Of a DNA stretch of 64,000 nucleotides, positions 55,187-63,890 are shown in pieces; within the stretch, counting starts at the first letter, position 1; each line of letters starts with the position of its first letter. Made by a program: the position numbers and the translations under genes. Source of the stretch: Mesorhizobium loti (GTDB taxonomy: Bacteria; Pseudomonadota; Alphaproteobacteria; Rhizobiales; Rhizobiaceae); the NCBI GenBank assembly GCA_014189435.1, contig CP050293.1, forward strand, positions 4,655,001-4,719,000, read 5' to 3'. Below the pieces are notes generated by a model that was not told where the DNA came from, made no database searches, and was given only the letters and a program-made list of their open reading frames with translations.

Positions 55187-55996
55187 TTGGCAGAACCCGG
55201 CATCCATTTTCTCGACGCGCATGGGCCGGAAGGTGTGCGTCTTTACGCCATTGGCGACGTTCACGGCCGGCTCGACCTGCTGGCCGCCATGCATCAGCGT
55301 ATCAAGGCCGAGATCGAGCGGGAGGCGCCTGCCGACTGGCGCGTCATCCATCTTGGCGACTATGTCGACCGCGGGCCGGACTCAAACGGCGTCATCGATT
55401 TCCTGATCGAAGCGCGAGAGCGCGACCCGCGAAATCTGATGCTGGCCGGCAATCACGACATCGGCTTTCTCGATTTTCTCAAGACCCCCGACCCGGACGG
55501 GCTTTTCATCCGGTTTGGCGGCATCCAGACGGCGCAGTCCTACGGCGTGGCGATCAGTGAAGGCACCAGCGTGTGGTTCGGCAAGGCCGAGTCCGCAGTG
55601 CGCAAAGGACATCAGGCCCTGGTCGAGGCCGTGCCGCAAGGCCACATCGACTTCCTGCGGTCGCTGCCGTTTTCGGTGACACTGGGCGACTTTTTCTTCT
55701 GCCATGCCGGCATCCGGCCCGGCATCGCGCTGGAAAGGCAAAACCCGCAGGATCTGATCTGGATCCGCGACGTCTTCCACAACCACCCTGGTCTCTATCC
55801 GAAGATCGTGGTGCACGGCCACACGCCGGTGCCGGAGGCAGAGGTAATGGCCAACCGCGTCAATGTCGACACGCTCGCCTGGCAATCAGGCATGTTGACC
55901 GCGCTCGTCGTCGACGGGCCGGACAAACGCATCCTGACAATGACGATCAAGGAACCTGGGACGATCAAGGAACCTGGGACGACAAAGGAAGCTTGA
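55187..55996 (+). CDS. Calcineurin-like metallophosphatase (PPP-type)
   Basis: A 269-residue enzyme with the PPP-family motifs AIGDVHGRLD (near residue 20), LGDYVDRGPDS, LAGNHDIGFLD and the His of VVHGHTPVPE, which coordinate two metal ions. Bacterial members act as protein phosphatases or Ap4A hydrolases. It starts at a TTG. The C-terminus ends with the hexapeptide IKEPGT twice and a decayed third copy, coded by an 18-bp tandem duplication at 55943-55978. Confidence 0.88.
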   Translation: MAEPGIHFLDAHGPEGVRLYAIGDVHGRLDLLAAMHQRIKAEIEREAPADWRVIHLGDYVDRGPDSNGVIDFLIEARERDPRNLMLAGNHDIGFLDFLKTPDPDGLFIRFGGIQTAQSYGVAISEGTSVWFGKAESAVRKGHQALVEAVPQGHIDFLRSLPFSVTLGDFFFCHAGIRPGIALERQNPQDLIWIRDVFHNHPGLYPKIVVHGHTPVPEAEVMANRVNVDTLAWQSGMLTALVVDGPDKRILTMTIKEPGTIKEPGTTKEA

Positions 55997-56046
55997 GCGC
56001 GGCGCGTCCAGGGACGAGACGCTCGGCTCGTGGCGCAGCCCCGGCT

Positions 56047-56187
56047 TTAGCGAAGCGAGGCGGTGACGCCGTAGCCGTCGACGGCGTTGTGGTTGCTGGC
56101 TGCGTCGGCGGCATAAATGCCGAGGCCGCACAGCACGATGGCGGATACCATGGCAAAGGACAGAAGCGCTGCTTTCACGGACGTCAT
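56047..56187 (-). CDS. Small exported or membrane-anchored protein, 46 residues
   Basis: A short frame with a textbook signal-anchor: VKAALLSFAMVSAIVLCG near the N-terminus, then IYAADAASNHNAVDGYG and a stop. ATG at 56187 or, more likely by spacing, GTG at 56178. Codon use matches the surrounding chromosome. I recall similar small proteins in rhizobia, but no function is known. Confidence 0.5.
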   Translation of the reverse strand: MTSVKAALLSFAMVSAIVLCGLGIYAADAASNHNAVDGYGVTASLR

Positions 56188-56680
56188 CTCTTGTTGAGCT
56201 TTCTGCATCTGTGCACGAGGCGGTTACCAATGCGTTGAAACGAAGAATTCGCTTCAAAGTTTCGACGATTTCGCGCTTCTAGGCATGTTCTGTATCAACG
56301 GTGTGTCGCACGGGTCACACAAAAGGTTCATCGCGGTTGCATGGAAGATGCAGAGCGCGCGCCTTCTAGGCTGGCGGGCGGACACAAGCCAAGGATGAAA
56401 CCGGTTTTCCCCAGGCGGATTCACCGCCGCGTGCCAAATTTGCCACGCAGTTGGTCAGGTGTGAGCCCCCATAATCGATAAACGCTTGCCGAGCAGGGAA
56501 TGCGGCAATGGTTCCAGCTTCCGGAACCTCTGGGTTGGGAGCGCATTGTACTTGGTTGGAGGTTCAAGAGGCATCGCGAAATGTGTGCCTGAGTAAATAG
56601 ACACCATTGCTTCGTATGCCAACTCGGTTTTTGTCGAACTTCAACAGATCCACCCAGCATTTCGGCGGAAAGGAAAACTC
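56188..56680. other. Intergenic stretch, less GC-rich
   Basis: About 490 bp between the small protein gene and the monooxygenase-like gene. The base composition shifts towards AT from about 56230 on. The only frame of note is a 39-codon minus-strand ORF at 56455-56574 without recognised similarity. It must contain the promoter of the gene at 56681. Confidence 0.4.
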
Positions 56681-57022
56681 ATGCCCCCAGCTCAAATCAT
56701 CATCAACGGAACGACTGGAGTACTGGAATCTGATATCCAAGAGTTTATTCGTTCGACGACGGCGTGTGCCGCAGAGACCGTAAATGAAGCAGGCTGCCTG
56801 TATTACTATACGGGGCAGGACATCTCTCACCCGAACCTGTTTCGCTTGTCTGAGGCCTGGGTCAATCAAGAATCTCTGGACGCTCATCTTGCGAGTCCGC
56901 ATTTCAAACGTGCCATGCAAGAGGTGGCCAAAATAACCCTAAAATCGGTCTCCCTCAAACGTTACCATGTTACAGATGAAGCAGATCTTTCAGATTTGGG
57001 CCCAGAAAGGCAGCTTAACTGA
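56681..57022 (+). CDS. ABM-domain (YgiN-like) monooxygenase family protein
   Basis: A 113-residue ferredoxin-like alpha/beta protein. NEAGCLYYYTGQDISHPNLF and EAWVNQESLDAHLASPHFK are the conserved core of the antibiotic-biosynthesis-monooxygenase family, which includes quinol monooxygenases and haem-degrading enzymes; they act as dimers. The coding sequence is visibly richer in A and T than its neighbours, suggesting horizontal acquisition. GGAAAG precedes the ATG. Confidence 0.8.
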   Translation: MPPAQIIINGTTGVLESDIQEFIRSTTACAAETVNEAGCLYYYTGQDISHPNLFRLSEAWVNQESLDAHLASPHFKRAMQEVAKITLKSVSLKRYHVTDEADLSDLGPERQLN

Positions 57023-57086
57023 AGGGCGCTGTCAGGATTTGCTGCCCAAACAGCAGAAACTTCAAATCCAGCAAACGAGAGGGACG

Positions 57087-57785
57087 TCAGATCGTCGCTA
57101 CCCAGGCGCGGGCAATGGCCAGACCGGCAGCATCCGCGTCAGGTCCGTTGCGCGCCATTTCGCCGTCGAGCTTGCCGGCCCAGTCGGGATGGCGCGCGGC
57201 AATGGTCGGGGCAAAGGACGTGCTCCAGTCCTTGACCATCGGGCGGTCGGCCTCGAAATGGAACTGGAAACCGTATACGGCACGGCCGACGCGGAACGCC
57301 TGGTTCTCGGCGACATCGTTGCCGGCAAGCCGCACGGCGTTTTCAGGCAAAACGAAGGTGTCGTCGTGCCACTGGAAGATCGGAAATTTTTCCGGCAGTG
57401 CGCCCAGCACCGGATCGGCCTTGGCGTCCGGCGTCAGCGACACACCGCGCCAGCCGAATTCGTTGGCGCCACCGATGCGGTTCTCGCCGCCGAAGGCGCG
57501 AGCGACGAGCTGGCTGCCGAGGCAGATGCCGAGCACGGCGCGATCCTTGCCGGCAAAATCGCGGGTCAGTTCGAGCAGTGCCGGGAAATAGGGGTAATCA
57601 TCGTCGGCCAGCGCGTTCTGGCCGCCGCCGAGCACGATCATGGCATCATGCCCGGCCGCGTCATCCGGCAGGGGATCGCCCTTGTAAGGGAGACGCAGAT
57701 CGAGATCGGCGCCCGCCTCCGCAAGGGCGGCGCCAACCTGGCCAAGGCCGGTATTGTCGTAGTTCTGGACCACCAGCACCCGCAT
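57087..57785 (-). CDS. Class I glutamine amidotransferase-like protein
   Basis: A 232-residue single-domain protein. The nucleophile elbow GICLGSQLVA is near residue 85 and the His/Glu pair in GFQFHFEAD near residue 172. It resembles the GMP-synthase-like or GuaA-like stand-alone amidotransferases found in alphaproteobacteria, which may deglutamylate small molecules. All three catalytic residues are present. Convergent with the preceding gene and divergent from the next. Confidence 0.85.
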   Translation of the reverse strand: MRVLVVQNYDNTGLGQVGAALAEAGADLDLRLPYKGDPLPDDAAGHDAMIVLGGGQNALADDDYPYFPALLELTRDFAGKDRAVLGICLGSQLVARAFGGENRIGGANEFGWRGVSLTPDAKADPVLGALPEKFPIFQWHDDTFVLPENAVRLAGNDVAENQAFRVGRAVYGFQFHFEADRPMVKDWSTSFAPTIAARHPDWAGKLDGEMARNGPDADAAGLAIARAWVATI

Positions 57786-57873
57786 CGCAAAACCCTACTG
57801 ACATGAAAAACGTGGGACCAGCGATATCATGCCGCCAGCATTGCAGCCAAGATGCGTGTCGCGGGAGAAAACT

Positions 57874-58521
57874 ATGCCACTGCAAAACCGGGTCGATCCG
57901 TTCGGCGCCATCCACGCCGTACCCGAGCGTGGCCTGTTCACCGGCAATCGCGGCATCCTCCACGATCCCGAGTCGAAGACGCTCAAGAAAAAGCGTTGGG
58001 TGCTTCAGGCCTGGATCATCTGCGTCTGCCAATTCCGCGATGTGCGGCGCGAACCGATGGGCCGCAACCGGAAGGGCGGTAAAGCGGGCTGGACCGAACT
58101 GTTTTTCCTCGACGAGGCGACGGCACTGGCGGCCGGGCATCGCCCCTGCTTCTTTTGCCAGCGCGAACGGGCCAAGGATTTCGTCGGCCGCTTCGGCAAG
58201 GCTTTCGGCATTGCCGAACCGCGCGCGCCGATGGTCGACAAGCGGCTGCACAAGGAGCGGCTGGCGTCGGGCGGCAAGCCGCCGGCGGTTGCTGTTGACG
58301 ACCTTGTCGGCCTGCCCGACGGCGCCATGGTCACGGATGGCGGCAGCGTATATGCCTTGCGCAGCGGCAGGGCATTGCGCTGGTCCTTTGCTGGATATGG
58401 CTCACCAGCTGATTTCCGCCTGCTCAACGGTAAGACGCTGTCGCTGCTGACGCCGGCCACGACGCTTGCCGTGCTGCGGCATGGCTTTCGGCCGGTATGG
58501 CATCCATCCGCCGAGGCTTGA
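57874..58521 (+). CDS. Conserved hypothetical protein with a CxxC motif
   Basis: A 215-residue basic protein. [19 protein letters not shown] near residue 37 is amphipathic, and [15 protein letters not shown] near residue 90 has a CxxC that could bind metal or be redox-active. No known catalytic domain. GGGAG precedes the ATG at 57874. It ends 31 bp before rsmE and may be co-transcribed with it. Confidence 0.75.
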   Translation: MPLQNRVDPFGAIHAVPERGLFTGNRGILHDPESKTLKKKRWVLQAWIICVCQFRDVRREPMGRNRKGGKAGWTELFFLDEATALAAGHRPCFFCQRERAKDFVGRFGKAFGIAEPRAPMVDKRLHKERLASGGKPPAVAVDDLVGLPDGAMVTDGGSVYALRSGRALRWSFAGYGSPADFRLLNGKTLSLLTPATTLAVLRHGFRPVWHPSAEA

Positions 58522-58552
58522 CGCCGGCGGCCGGCTCGCTCATTCCTCGGCG

Positions 58553-59287
58553 ATGCGCGCCAATTACAAGATGCAACGTCTGTTCGTGCCCGACGATCTG
58601 CGGCCAGACATCGAGTTCGACGCCGGCCAACAGCAGAGCCACTATCTCCTGCATGTGCTGCGGCTTGCCGAAGGCGCCGAAATCCTGGTGTTCAATGGCC
58701 GCGACGGCGAGTGGTCGGCTGCCATATCAGCGAAAACAAAAAGGGCGGTGCGGCTGAAGGTGTCGGCGCTGCAACGGCCACAGCCGCCACTGCCCGATCT
58801 CGTCTACTGCTTTGCGCCGCTGAAGCAGGGCCGGCTCGACTATCTCGTGCAGAAGGCGGTCGAGATGGGCGCCGGCATCCTGCAGCCGGTCATCACCCAG
58901 CACACGCAAGTGGCCAAGCCTTCGATCGATCGCCTGCGCGCCAATGTCGTTGAAGCCGCCGAACAATGCGGCATCCTGGCGGTGCCGGAGGTGCGCGAAG
59001 CGGAAAAATTCGACCGCCTGCTGACCGGCTGGGACAAGGAGCGACGGCTGATCTTCTGCGACGAGGACGCTTCGACCAACAATCCGCTGCCCGCGCTGCA
59101 GGCGGTCAAGGAAAAGAAGCTTGGGCTGCTGGTCGGGCCGGAGGGCGGCTTTTCCGACGATGAGCGCAAGATGCTGCGCGCCCTGCCCTTCGTCACCGCC
59201 ATTCCGCTCGGCCCGCGTATCCTGCGCGCCGATACGGCGGCGGTGGCCGCGCTCGCGGTGATGCAGGCGACAGTCGGAGACTGGTGA
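58553..59287 (+). CDS. rsmE: 16S rRNA (uracil-1498-N3)-methyltransferase
   Basis: A 244-residue SPOUT-class enzyme. The N-terminal PUA-like RNA-binding region starts [12 protein letters not shown], and the knotted SAM site is formed by [13 protein letters not shown] near residue 192 and [13 protein letters not shown] near residue 220. It methylates U1498 of 16S rRNA. The ATG at 58553 is the best start, although MQRLF six codons later is also possible. Confidence 0.94.
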   Translation: MRANYKMQRLFVPDDLRPDIEFDAGQQQSHYLLHVLRLAEGAEILVFNGRDGEWSAAISAKTKRAVRLKVSALQRPQPPLPDLVYCFAPLKQGRLDYLVQKAVEMGAGILQPVITQHTQVAKPSIDRLRANVVEAAEQCGILAVPEVREAEKFDRLLTGWDKERRLIFCDEDASTNNPLPALQAVKEKKLGLLVGPEGGFSDDERKMLRALPFVTAIPLGPRILRADTAAVAALAVMQATVGDW

Positions 59288-59430
59288 GATCTCGTCTCTT
59301 GCAAGGGACGGAGAGTGCGGTAACGTTCAATTCCTGTTGACCTGTGGCTCAGGATTTTTCGCTTGATCGTCTGCTGACATTTCGTCCATTTAGCGCCGGC
59401 GGTCGTCCGGCCGCCTCTGAGGGCTCAATC

Positions 59431-60804
59431 ATGGCGCGCGATACAACCGATTTTCGGCCGATCGAAGACTTCGACGAACTCGTCGAGCACCTGGCCGAAG
59501 GCAACAAGCCGCGTGACAAGTGGCGCATCGGCACCGAGCACGAGAAATTCCCCTTCTATGTCGACGGCAACGCGCCGGTCCCCTATGGCGGCGAGCGTGG
59601 CATCCGCGCCATCCTCGAAGGCATGCAGTCAAAGCTCGGCTGGGATCCCATCGTCGATGACGGCCGCATCATCGGCCTGGTCGAACCGACCGGCCAGGGG
59701 GCGATTTCGCTGGAACCCGGCGGCCAGTTCGAGCTTTCCGGCGCACCGCTGGAGACGATCCATCAGACCTGCCGCGAGGGCAATGCCCATCTGGCGCAGG
59801 TGCGCGAGATCGCCGAACCGATGGGCATCCGCTTCCTCGGCCTCGGCGGCAGCCCGAAATGGTCGCTGGCCGAGACGCCGAAAATGCCGAAATCGCGCTA
59901 CGAGATCATGACACGCTACATGCCCAAGGTCGGCACCAAGGGCCTCGACATGATGTACCGCACCTGCACGATCCAGGTGAATCTCGACTTCGAGAGCGAG
60001 GCCGACATGCGCCGCAAGATGCAGGTGTCGCTGAAGCTGCAGCCGCTGTCGACGGCGCTGTTCGCCAATTCGCCCTTCACCGAAAGCCATCCGAATGGTT
60101 TGCAGAGCTGGCGCGGCGACATCTGGCGCGACACCGACAACCAGCGCTCGGGCCTGCTCGAATTCTGCTTCTCGCCCGATTTCGGTTTCGCCGACTATGT
60201 CGAATGGGCGCTCGACGTGCCGATGTATTTCGTTATCCGCGACGGCCACTATCACGACATGACGCACATCACCTTCCGCCAGTTCATGGCCGGGGCAGCG
60301 CGCAATGAAGTGCCCGACGGGCTGCCGACTATGGGCGACTGGGCGAACCATCTGTCGACGCTGTTCCCGGATGTGCGCCTGAAGCGTTTCCTCGAGATGC
60401 GCGGCGCCGACGGCGGGCCATGGCGGCGCATCTGCGCACTGCCGGCCTTCTGGGTCGGATTGCTCTATGATGAGGCCGCACTCGACGCCGCCGAGGCGCT
60501 GACCTCGAGCTGGACGTATGAAGAAACGCTGGCGATGCGCAATGCCGTGCCGGAACAAGGCATTTCCGCGCCCTTCCGCAACACTACGCTGCGCGAAATC
60601 GCCCGTGACGTGATGGTCATTTCGCGCATGGGCCTGAAGAACCGTGGCCGCAAGAACCGCGACGGCTACGACGAGACCTCCTTCCTCAACACGCTCGACG
60701 AAGTCGTGGCCCGCGGAACAACCAGCGCCGAGGAGATGCTGTCGGCCTATCACACGCGCTGGGGTGGCTCGATCGAGCCGGTGTTCATGGAATACGCCTA
60801 TTAA
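59431..60804 (+). CDS. gshA: Glutamate-cysteine ligase, plant/alphaproteobacterial type
   Basis: A 457-residue enzyme making gamma-glutamylcysteine, the first step of glutathione synthesis. WRIGTEHEKFPFY near residue 33 and TGQGAISLEPGGQFELSG near residue 90 are ATP/Mg-binding stretches of this class; MMYRTCTIQVNLDFESE and QRSGLLEFCF-type residues follow. Two cysteines may allow redox control as in the plant enzyme. The ATG at 59431 gives the family N-terminus. In S. meliloti gshA is under LsrB influence, and an LsrB-like gene lies 2 kb downstream. Confidence 0.95.
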   Translation: MARDTTDFRPIEDFDELVEHLAEGNKPRDKWRIGTEHEKFPFYVDGNAPVPYGGERGIRAILEGMQSKLGWDPIVDDGRIIGLVEPTGQGAISLEPGGQFELSGAPLETIHQTCREGNAHLAQVREIAEPMGIRFLGLGGSPKWSLAETPKMPKSRYEIMTRYMPKVGTKGLDMMYRTCTIQVNLDFESEADMRRKMQVSLKLQPLSTALFANSPFTESHPNGLQSWRGDIWRDTDNQRSGLLEFCFSPDFGFADYVEWALDVPMYFVIRDGHYHDMTHITFRQFMAGAARNEVPDGLPTMGDWANHLSTLFPDVRLKRFLEMRGADGGPWRRICALPAFWVGLLYDEAALDAAEALTSSWTYEETLAMRNAVPEQGISAPFRNTTLREIARDVMVISRMGLKNRGRKNRDGYDETSFLNTLDEVVARGTTSAEEMLSAYHTRWGGSIEPVFMEYAY

Positions 60805-60904
60805 CCCTCGGATTTGACGCAGCCGATTGATCGGCAAAAGTAGCTTCAATCGGAAGTGGAAACGAACTAGGCTTCTTCGGCGAGGATTTCCGGAGGAGAC
60901 GCCG

Positions 60905-61948
60905 ATGCCTACCTTGTTCGACATGCTGACGCAGGCCCAGAACGGCAACGGCATGCAGGCCCTTGCCCAACAATACGGGCTTTCGATGCAGCAGACGCAG
61001 GCGGCGGTCGCCGCATTGCTGCCGGCCTTTTCGCAAGGGCTGCAACGCAACACTGCCGACCCCTATGGGCTCGGCGCCTTCATGACGGCGATGGCCAGCG
61101 GCCAGCACGCCAAGTATTTCGAGGACGCAACCAGAGCCTTCTCGCCGCAAGGCGTCGATGAGGGCAACGGCATTCTCGGACATTTGTTCGGCTCGAAGGA
61201 TCTGTCGCGCGCCGTGGCCAGCCAGGCGGCGCAAGCGAGCGGCGTCAATCAGCAGATCCTGCAGCAGATGCTGCCGGCGATCGCCTCGATGGTCATGGGC
61301 GGGCTGTTCAAGCAGACGACAAACCAGATGCAGGCCGCCGGCGGTTTCGGCGGCGGCGGCAACAATCCGCTCGGCGAGATCATCGAGCAGATGATGCGGC
61401 AAGGCGGCCAGGCCCCGGCGCCCCAGCCGCGCCAGGCGCCACAGCCCCAGAACCCGATGGACAACCCGCTCGGCAAGGTTTTGCAGGACATGTTCGGCGG
61501 CGGGACGCCACAGCCGCAAAGCCAGCCGCAGCCGGTACCCAATCCCTATGGCGACAACCCGCTCGGCAAGGTGCTGCAGGACATGTTCGGCGGCGGCGCG
61601 CCCCAGCCGCAGCCGCAGCCGCAGCCGCAAGGTCGGGCGCAGCCTCAGCAGACGCAAAGCCCTTATGGCGACAATCCGTTGGGAAAGATCTTCGAGGAGA
61701 TGCTGCGGCAAGGCGGCGGTGGCGGCTTCGGCATCCCGGGCGGCCAGCCGGCGCCGCAACAGCCTCAAGCGCCCCCGCAGCAGCGTCAGGCCCCTCAGCC
61801 ACAGGCCAATCCGAGCGGCAGGCCAAGGAATCCGTTCGACGACCTGTTCGGCAAGATGTTCGAAACCGGCGCCCAGCAGCGTGACGACTACCAGAAGGGC
61901 GTGGAAACGATCTTCGATCAGTTCAAACGGGACATGGACCGGCGGTAG
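60905..61948 (+). CDS. DUF937 protein with a Pro/Gln-rich repeat tail
   Basis: A 347-residue protein. Residues about 1-150 form the helical DUF937 domain (MPTLFDMLTQAQ, LAQQYGLSMQQTQAAVAALLP, GHLFGSKDLSRAV). The tail alternates Pro/Gln-rich linkers with four copies of an NPLGxxxxxM module: NPLGEIIEQM, NPLGKVLQDMFGGG twice, and NPLGKIFEEM, followed by NPFDDLFGKMFE. Cytosolic, no signal peptide. GGAGGAG lies six bases before the ATG. The function of DUF937 is unknown; the modules look like short helical binding motifs on a flexible string. Confidence 0.82.
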   Translation: MPTLFDMLTQAQNGNGMQALAQQYGLSMQQTQAAVAALLPAFSQGLQRNTADPYGLGAFMTAMASGQHAKYFEDATRAFSPQGVDEGNGILGHLFGSKDLSRAVASQAAQASGVNQQILQQMLPAIASMVMGGLFKQTTNQMQAAGGFGGGGNNPLGEIIEQMMRQGGQAPAPQPRQAPQPQNPMDNPLGKVLQDMFGGGTPQPQSQPQPVPNPYGDNPLGKVLQDMFGGGAPQPQPQPQPQGRAQPQQTQSPYGDNPLGKIFEEMLRQGGGGGFGIPGGQPAPQQPQAPPQQRQAPQPQANPSGRPRNPFDDLFGKMFETGAQQRDDYQKGVETIFDQFKRDMDRR

Positions 61949-61962
61949 TCCGGAAAAAAGCA

Positions 61963-62241
61963 ATGACTCTAGGTGAGATAGTCGTCAACGGGTTGATGGG
62001 TGCAGCACTGCTCGGCAGTGTCTACTCAGTATATCGATATGACTTCCTTAACCCGCGTGACGCACCCGGGTATAGAAACATTCGTGACGCCTTGAAGTAT
62101 GGCAAGCCGCTATCATCACAGTGGAAGCCTTTAGATGAGAGTAATCGCGCCGGCTACGGGATATTCGCTCTGTGCCTTTTGGCCTTCGGGATTTTGATCT
62201 TCGCCGGTGGACGGCTCACCGAGCTTATCGATCGGTTTTAA
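61963..62241 (+). CDS. Small hypothetical membrane protein, 92 residues
   Basis: Two membrane helices: VVNGLMGAALLGSVYSVY near the N-terminus and YGIFALCLLAFGILIFAGG near the C-terminus, with a charged loop between. No known family. Its codons are markedly less GC-rich than those of its neighbours. It starts 15 bp after the DUF937 stop and could be co-transcribed. Confidence 0.65.
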   Translation: MTLGEIVVNGLMGAALLGSVYSVYRYDFLNPRDAPGYRNIRDALKYGKPLSSQWKPLDESNRAGYGIFALCLLAFGILIFAGGRLTELIDRF

Positions 62242-62242
62242 G

Positions 62243-62277
62243 CAAAAAGAAAAGCCCGGTCCTTGGGAGGACCGGGC
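62243..62277 (-). terminator. Rho-independent terminator for the DUF1127 gene
   Basis: GCCCGGTCCT (62254-62263) and AGGACCGGGC (62268-62277) form a perfect 10-bp stem with a 4-base loop. On the minus strand the stem is followed by TTTTCTTTTT, so it ends minus-strand transcripts, about 105 bp after the DUF1127 stop. Confidence 0.85.
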
Positions 62278-62381
62278 AACATGCAGGCAGGCCGGCGGGG
62301 AACCGGCAGGGAGTGGGGAGCCTGCAGAACCTTGGTCGCACTGAACCGCAAAAAGGTTCAACGGGACCGAAACTCAGGCAA

Positions 62382-62672
62382 TCAGGCCACCTTGCGGGCG
62401 ATGTCCTCGATCGTCTCGACGCGATCGCTGGCGATTTCGCGCAACATCGCCGTCGGGTCGCGGCCAAACGGCACGTCGATGGCGACATGCAGGTCGGCGC
62501 GCGTCAGGCCGATATCGGCGAGTTCGGCGTCCGACATCTCGCCAAGGCGGTAGAAGGCGCGGCGGTTTTTCCAGGCGCGGTAGATGTTGGAGACGGTATT
62601 TGCCACGCGCGTCGCAACGGCCGGACGCGAGGTGATGCGCGAGGTCTCGGTGGCGAAATCAAACGTGGTCAT
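62382..62672 (-). CDS. DUF1127 domain protein
   Basis: A 96-residue protein. The Arg-rich DUF1127 motif lies in the middle: AWKNRRAFYRLGEMSDAEL followed by DIGLTRADL. A C-terminal extension of about 25 residues follows (REIASDRVETIEDI). Small DUF1127 proteins in Agrobacterium and Brucella affect phosphate/carbon physiology and are activated by the LysR protein VtlR/LsrB. Such a LysR gene is divergent from this one, 178 bp away. A GGAGAC ribosome-binding sequence lies upstream and a strong terminator downstream. Confidence 0.87.
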   Translation of the reverse strand: MTTFDFATETSRITSRPAVATRVANTVSNIYRAWKNRRAFYRLGEMSDAELADIGLTRADLHVAIDVPFGRDPTAMLREIASDRVETIEDIARKVA

Positions 62673-62850
62673 TGTCGGTCTCCTTCAGACTCGAACGGGC
62701 GAAACCAAGCAATCGGCGCTGGCGACAGCGGCCGTTCCGGTCCCAATTCACATGCTTTCATGTGGACAATGCGAATTTGCCATGATGCGATTGATTAATC
62801 CAACGAATGTTTCTAATCCTAGGCATCAACACTAGTGATGGATCATATCG

Positions 62851-63807
62851 ATGAAATCGCCGCTCGATCTCGATCAGTTGCAGACCTTCATCTCGATTGC
62901 CGACACCGGCAGCTTCACAAGAGCAGCCGAGGAGGTGCATCGGACCCAGTCGGCGGTGTCGATGCAGATGCGCCGGCTGGAGGAGCGGCTCGGCAAGCCT
63001 CTGTTCGAAAAGGACGGGCGCACCAACAGGCTGACCGAGGAAGGTGACAAGCTGCTCTCCTATGCGCGGCGGCTGCTTTACCTCAACCGCGAAACGCTGG
63101 CCGCTTTCGACGACCGGCGGCTCGAAGGTACGATCCGCATCGGCACGCCCGACGACTATGCCGACCGTTTCCTGCCGGAAATCATGGCGCGGTTCACGCG
63201 CTCCAATCCGCGCGTCGAACTGACCGTCATCTGCGAGCCGACGCCGGGGCTGGTCGAGCATATCAAGCGCGGCAATCTCGACCTGGCGCTGGTGACGCAC
63301 AACGATGTACGCGGCCAGTCGGAGGTCGTGCGGCGCGAACCGCTGTTGTGGGTCACCTCGGCCAACCATGCGACGCATGAGCAGGTAACACTGCCGATGG
63401 CCTTCGGCCGGCCGAATTGCATCTGGCGGCGCGCCGCGGTCGATGTGCTCGACCAGCAGAACCGCGACTATCGCATTCTGTTCACCAGCTTCTCGGCCAC
63501 GGTCATCACCGCCGCGGTGCTTTCGGGCCTGGCGATCTCGGTGCTGCCGGAATGCGCGCTCAGGCCCGGCATGCGGGTGCTGGGTGAAGCCGACGGCTTT
63601 GGTGCCTTGCCCGACTGCCGCATCGGCATCATGCGCGGCCAGACGTCACGACCCGAGATCGTCGATGCGCTCGCCCGCCATATTTCGGAAAGCCTGGACA
63701 ATATTTCGGTGCCGCTCAGCGAGGACACCGGGACATTCGACTTCGCCGCGCTCGCCTTCACCAAGCTGCGGCGAACCAAGCCGAACCAGATCCTGCCCGG
63801 CTGGTAG
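62851..63807 (+). CDS. lsrB: LysR-family regulator, LsrB/VtlR-like
   Basis: A 318-residue LysR protein opening KSPLDLDQLQTFISIADTGS, with TQSAVSMQMRRLEERLGKPL and RTNRLTEEGDKLLSYARR, which I recognise as the LsrB/VtlR group of Rhizobiales. Four cysteines are seen in the effector half (VICEP, PNCIW, PECAL, PDCRI); in S. meliloti LsrB cysteines sense redox stress. VtlR/LsrB activates small-RNA and DUF1127 genes and affects gsh and lps genes; the divergent DUF1127 gene and nearby gshA fit. Confidence 0.85.
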   Translation: MKSPLDLDQLQTFISIADTGSFTRAAEEVHRTQSAVSMQMRRLEERLGKPLFEKDGRTNRLTEEGDKLLSYARRLLYLNRETLAAFDDRRLEGTIRIGTPDDYADRFLPEIMARFTRSNPRVELTVICEPTPGLVEHIKRGNLDLALVTHNDVRGQSEVVRREPLLWVTSANHATHEQVTLPMAFGRPNCIWRRAAVDVLDQQNRDYRILFTSFSATVITAAVLSGLAISVLPECALRPGMRVLGEADGFGALPDCRIGIMRGQTSRPEIVDALARHISESLDNISVPLSEDTGTFDFAALAFTKLRRTKPNQILPGW

Positions 63808-63890
63808 GCAGGGTCAGGCATGCGGGTTATGAACGCCTGGCCTGACATGGCCACCTTGACGCGGGCGCCCAACCGTCCCCCAATCGACCG

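Noticed and set aside
59629..61053. 474-codon minus-strand open frame
   Set aside because: Antisense to gshA and the DUF937 gene start; no family features.
61430..61800. Repetitive DNA that might be a CRISPR-like array
   Set aside because: Repeats are in one coding frame, vary in spacing and encode the NPLG modules; there is no constant repeat-spacer pattern.
60785..61963. Leu/Arg-rich 392-codon minus-strand frame resembling a repeat protein
   Set aside because: It is the reverse reading of the Pro/Gln-rich tail of the DUF937 protein.
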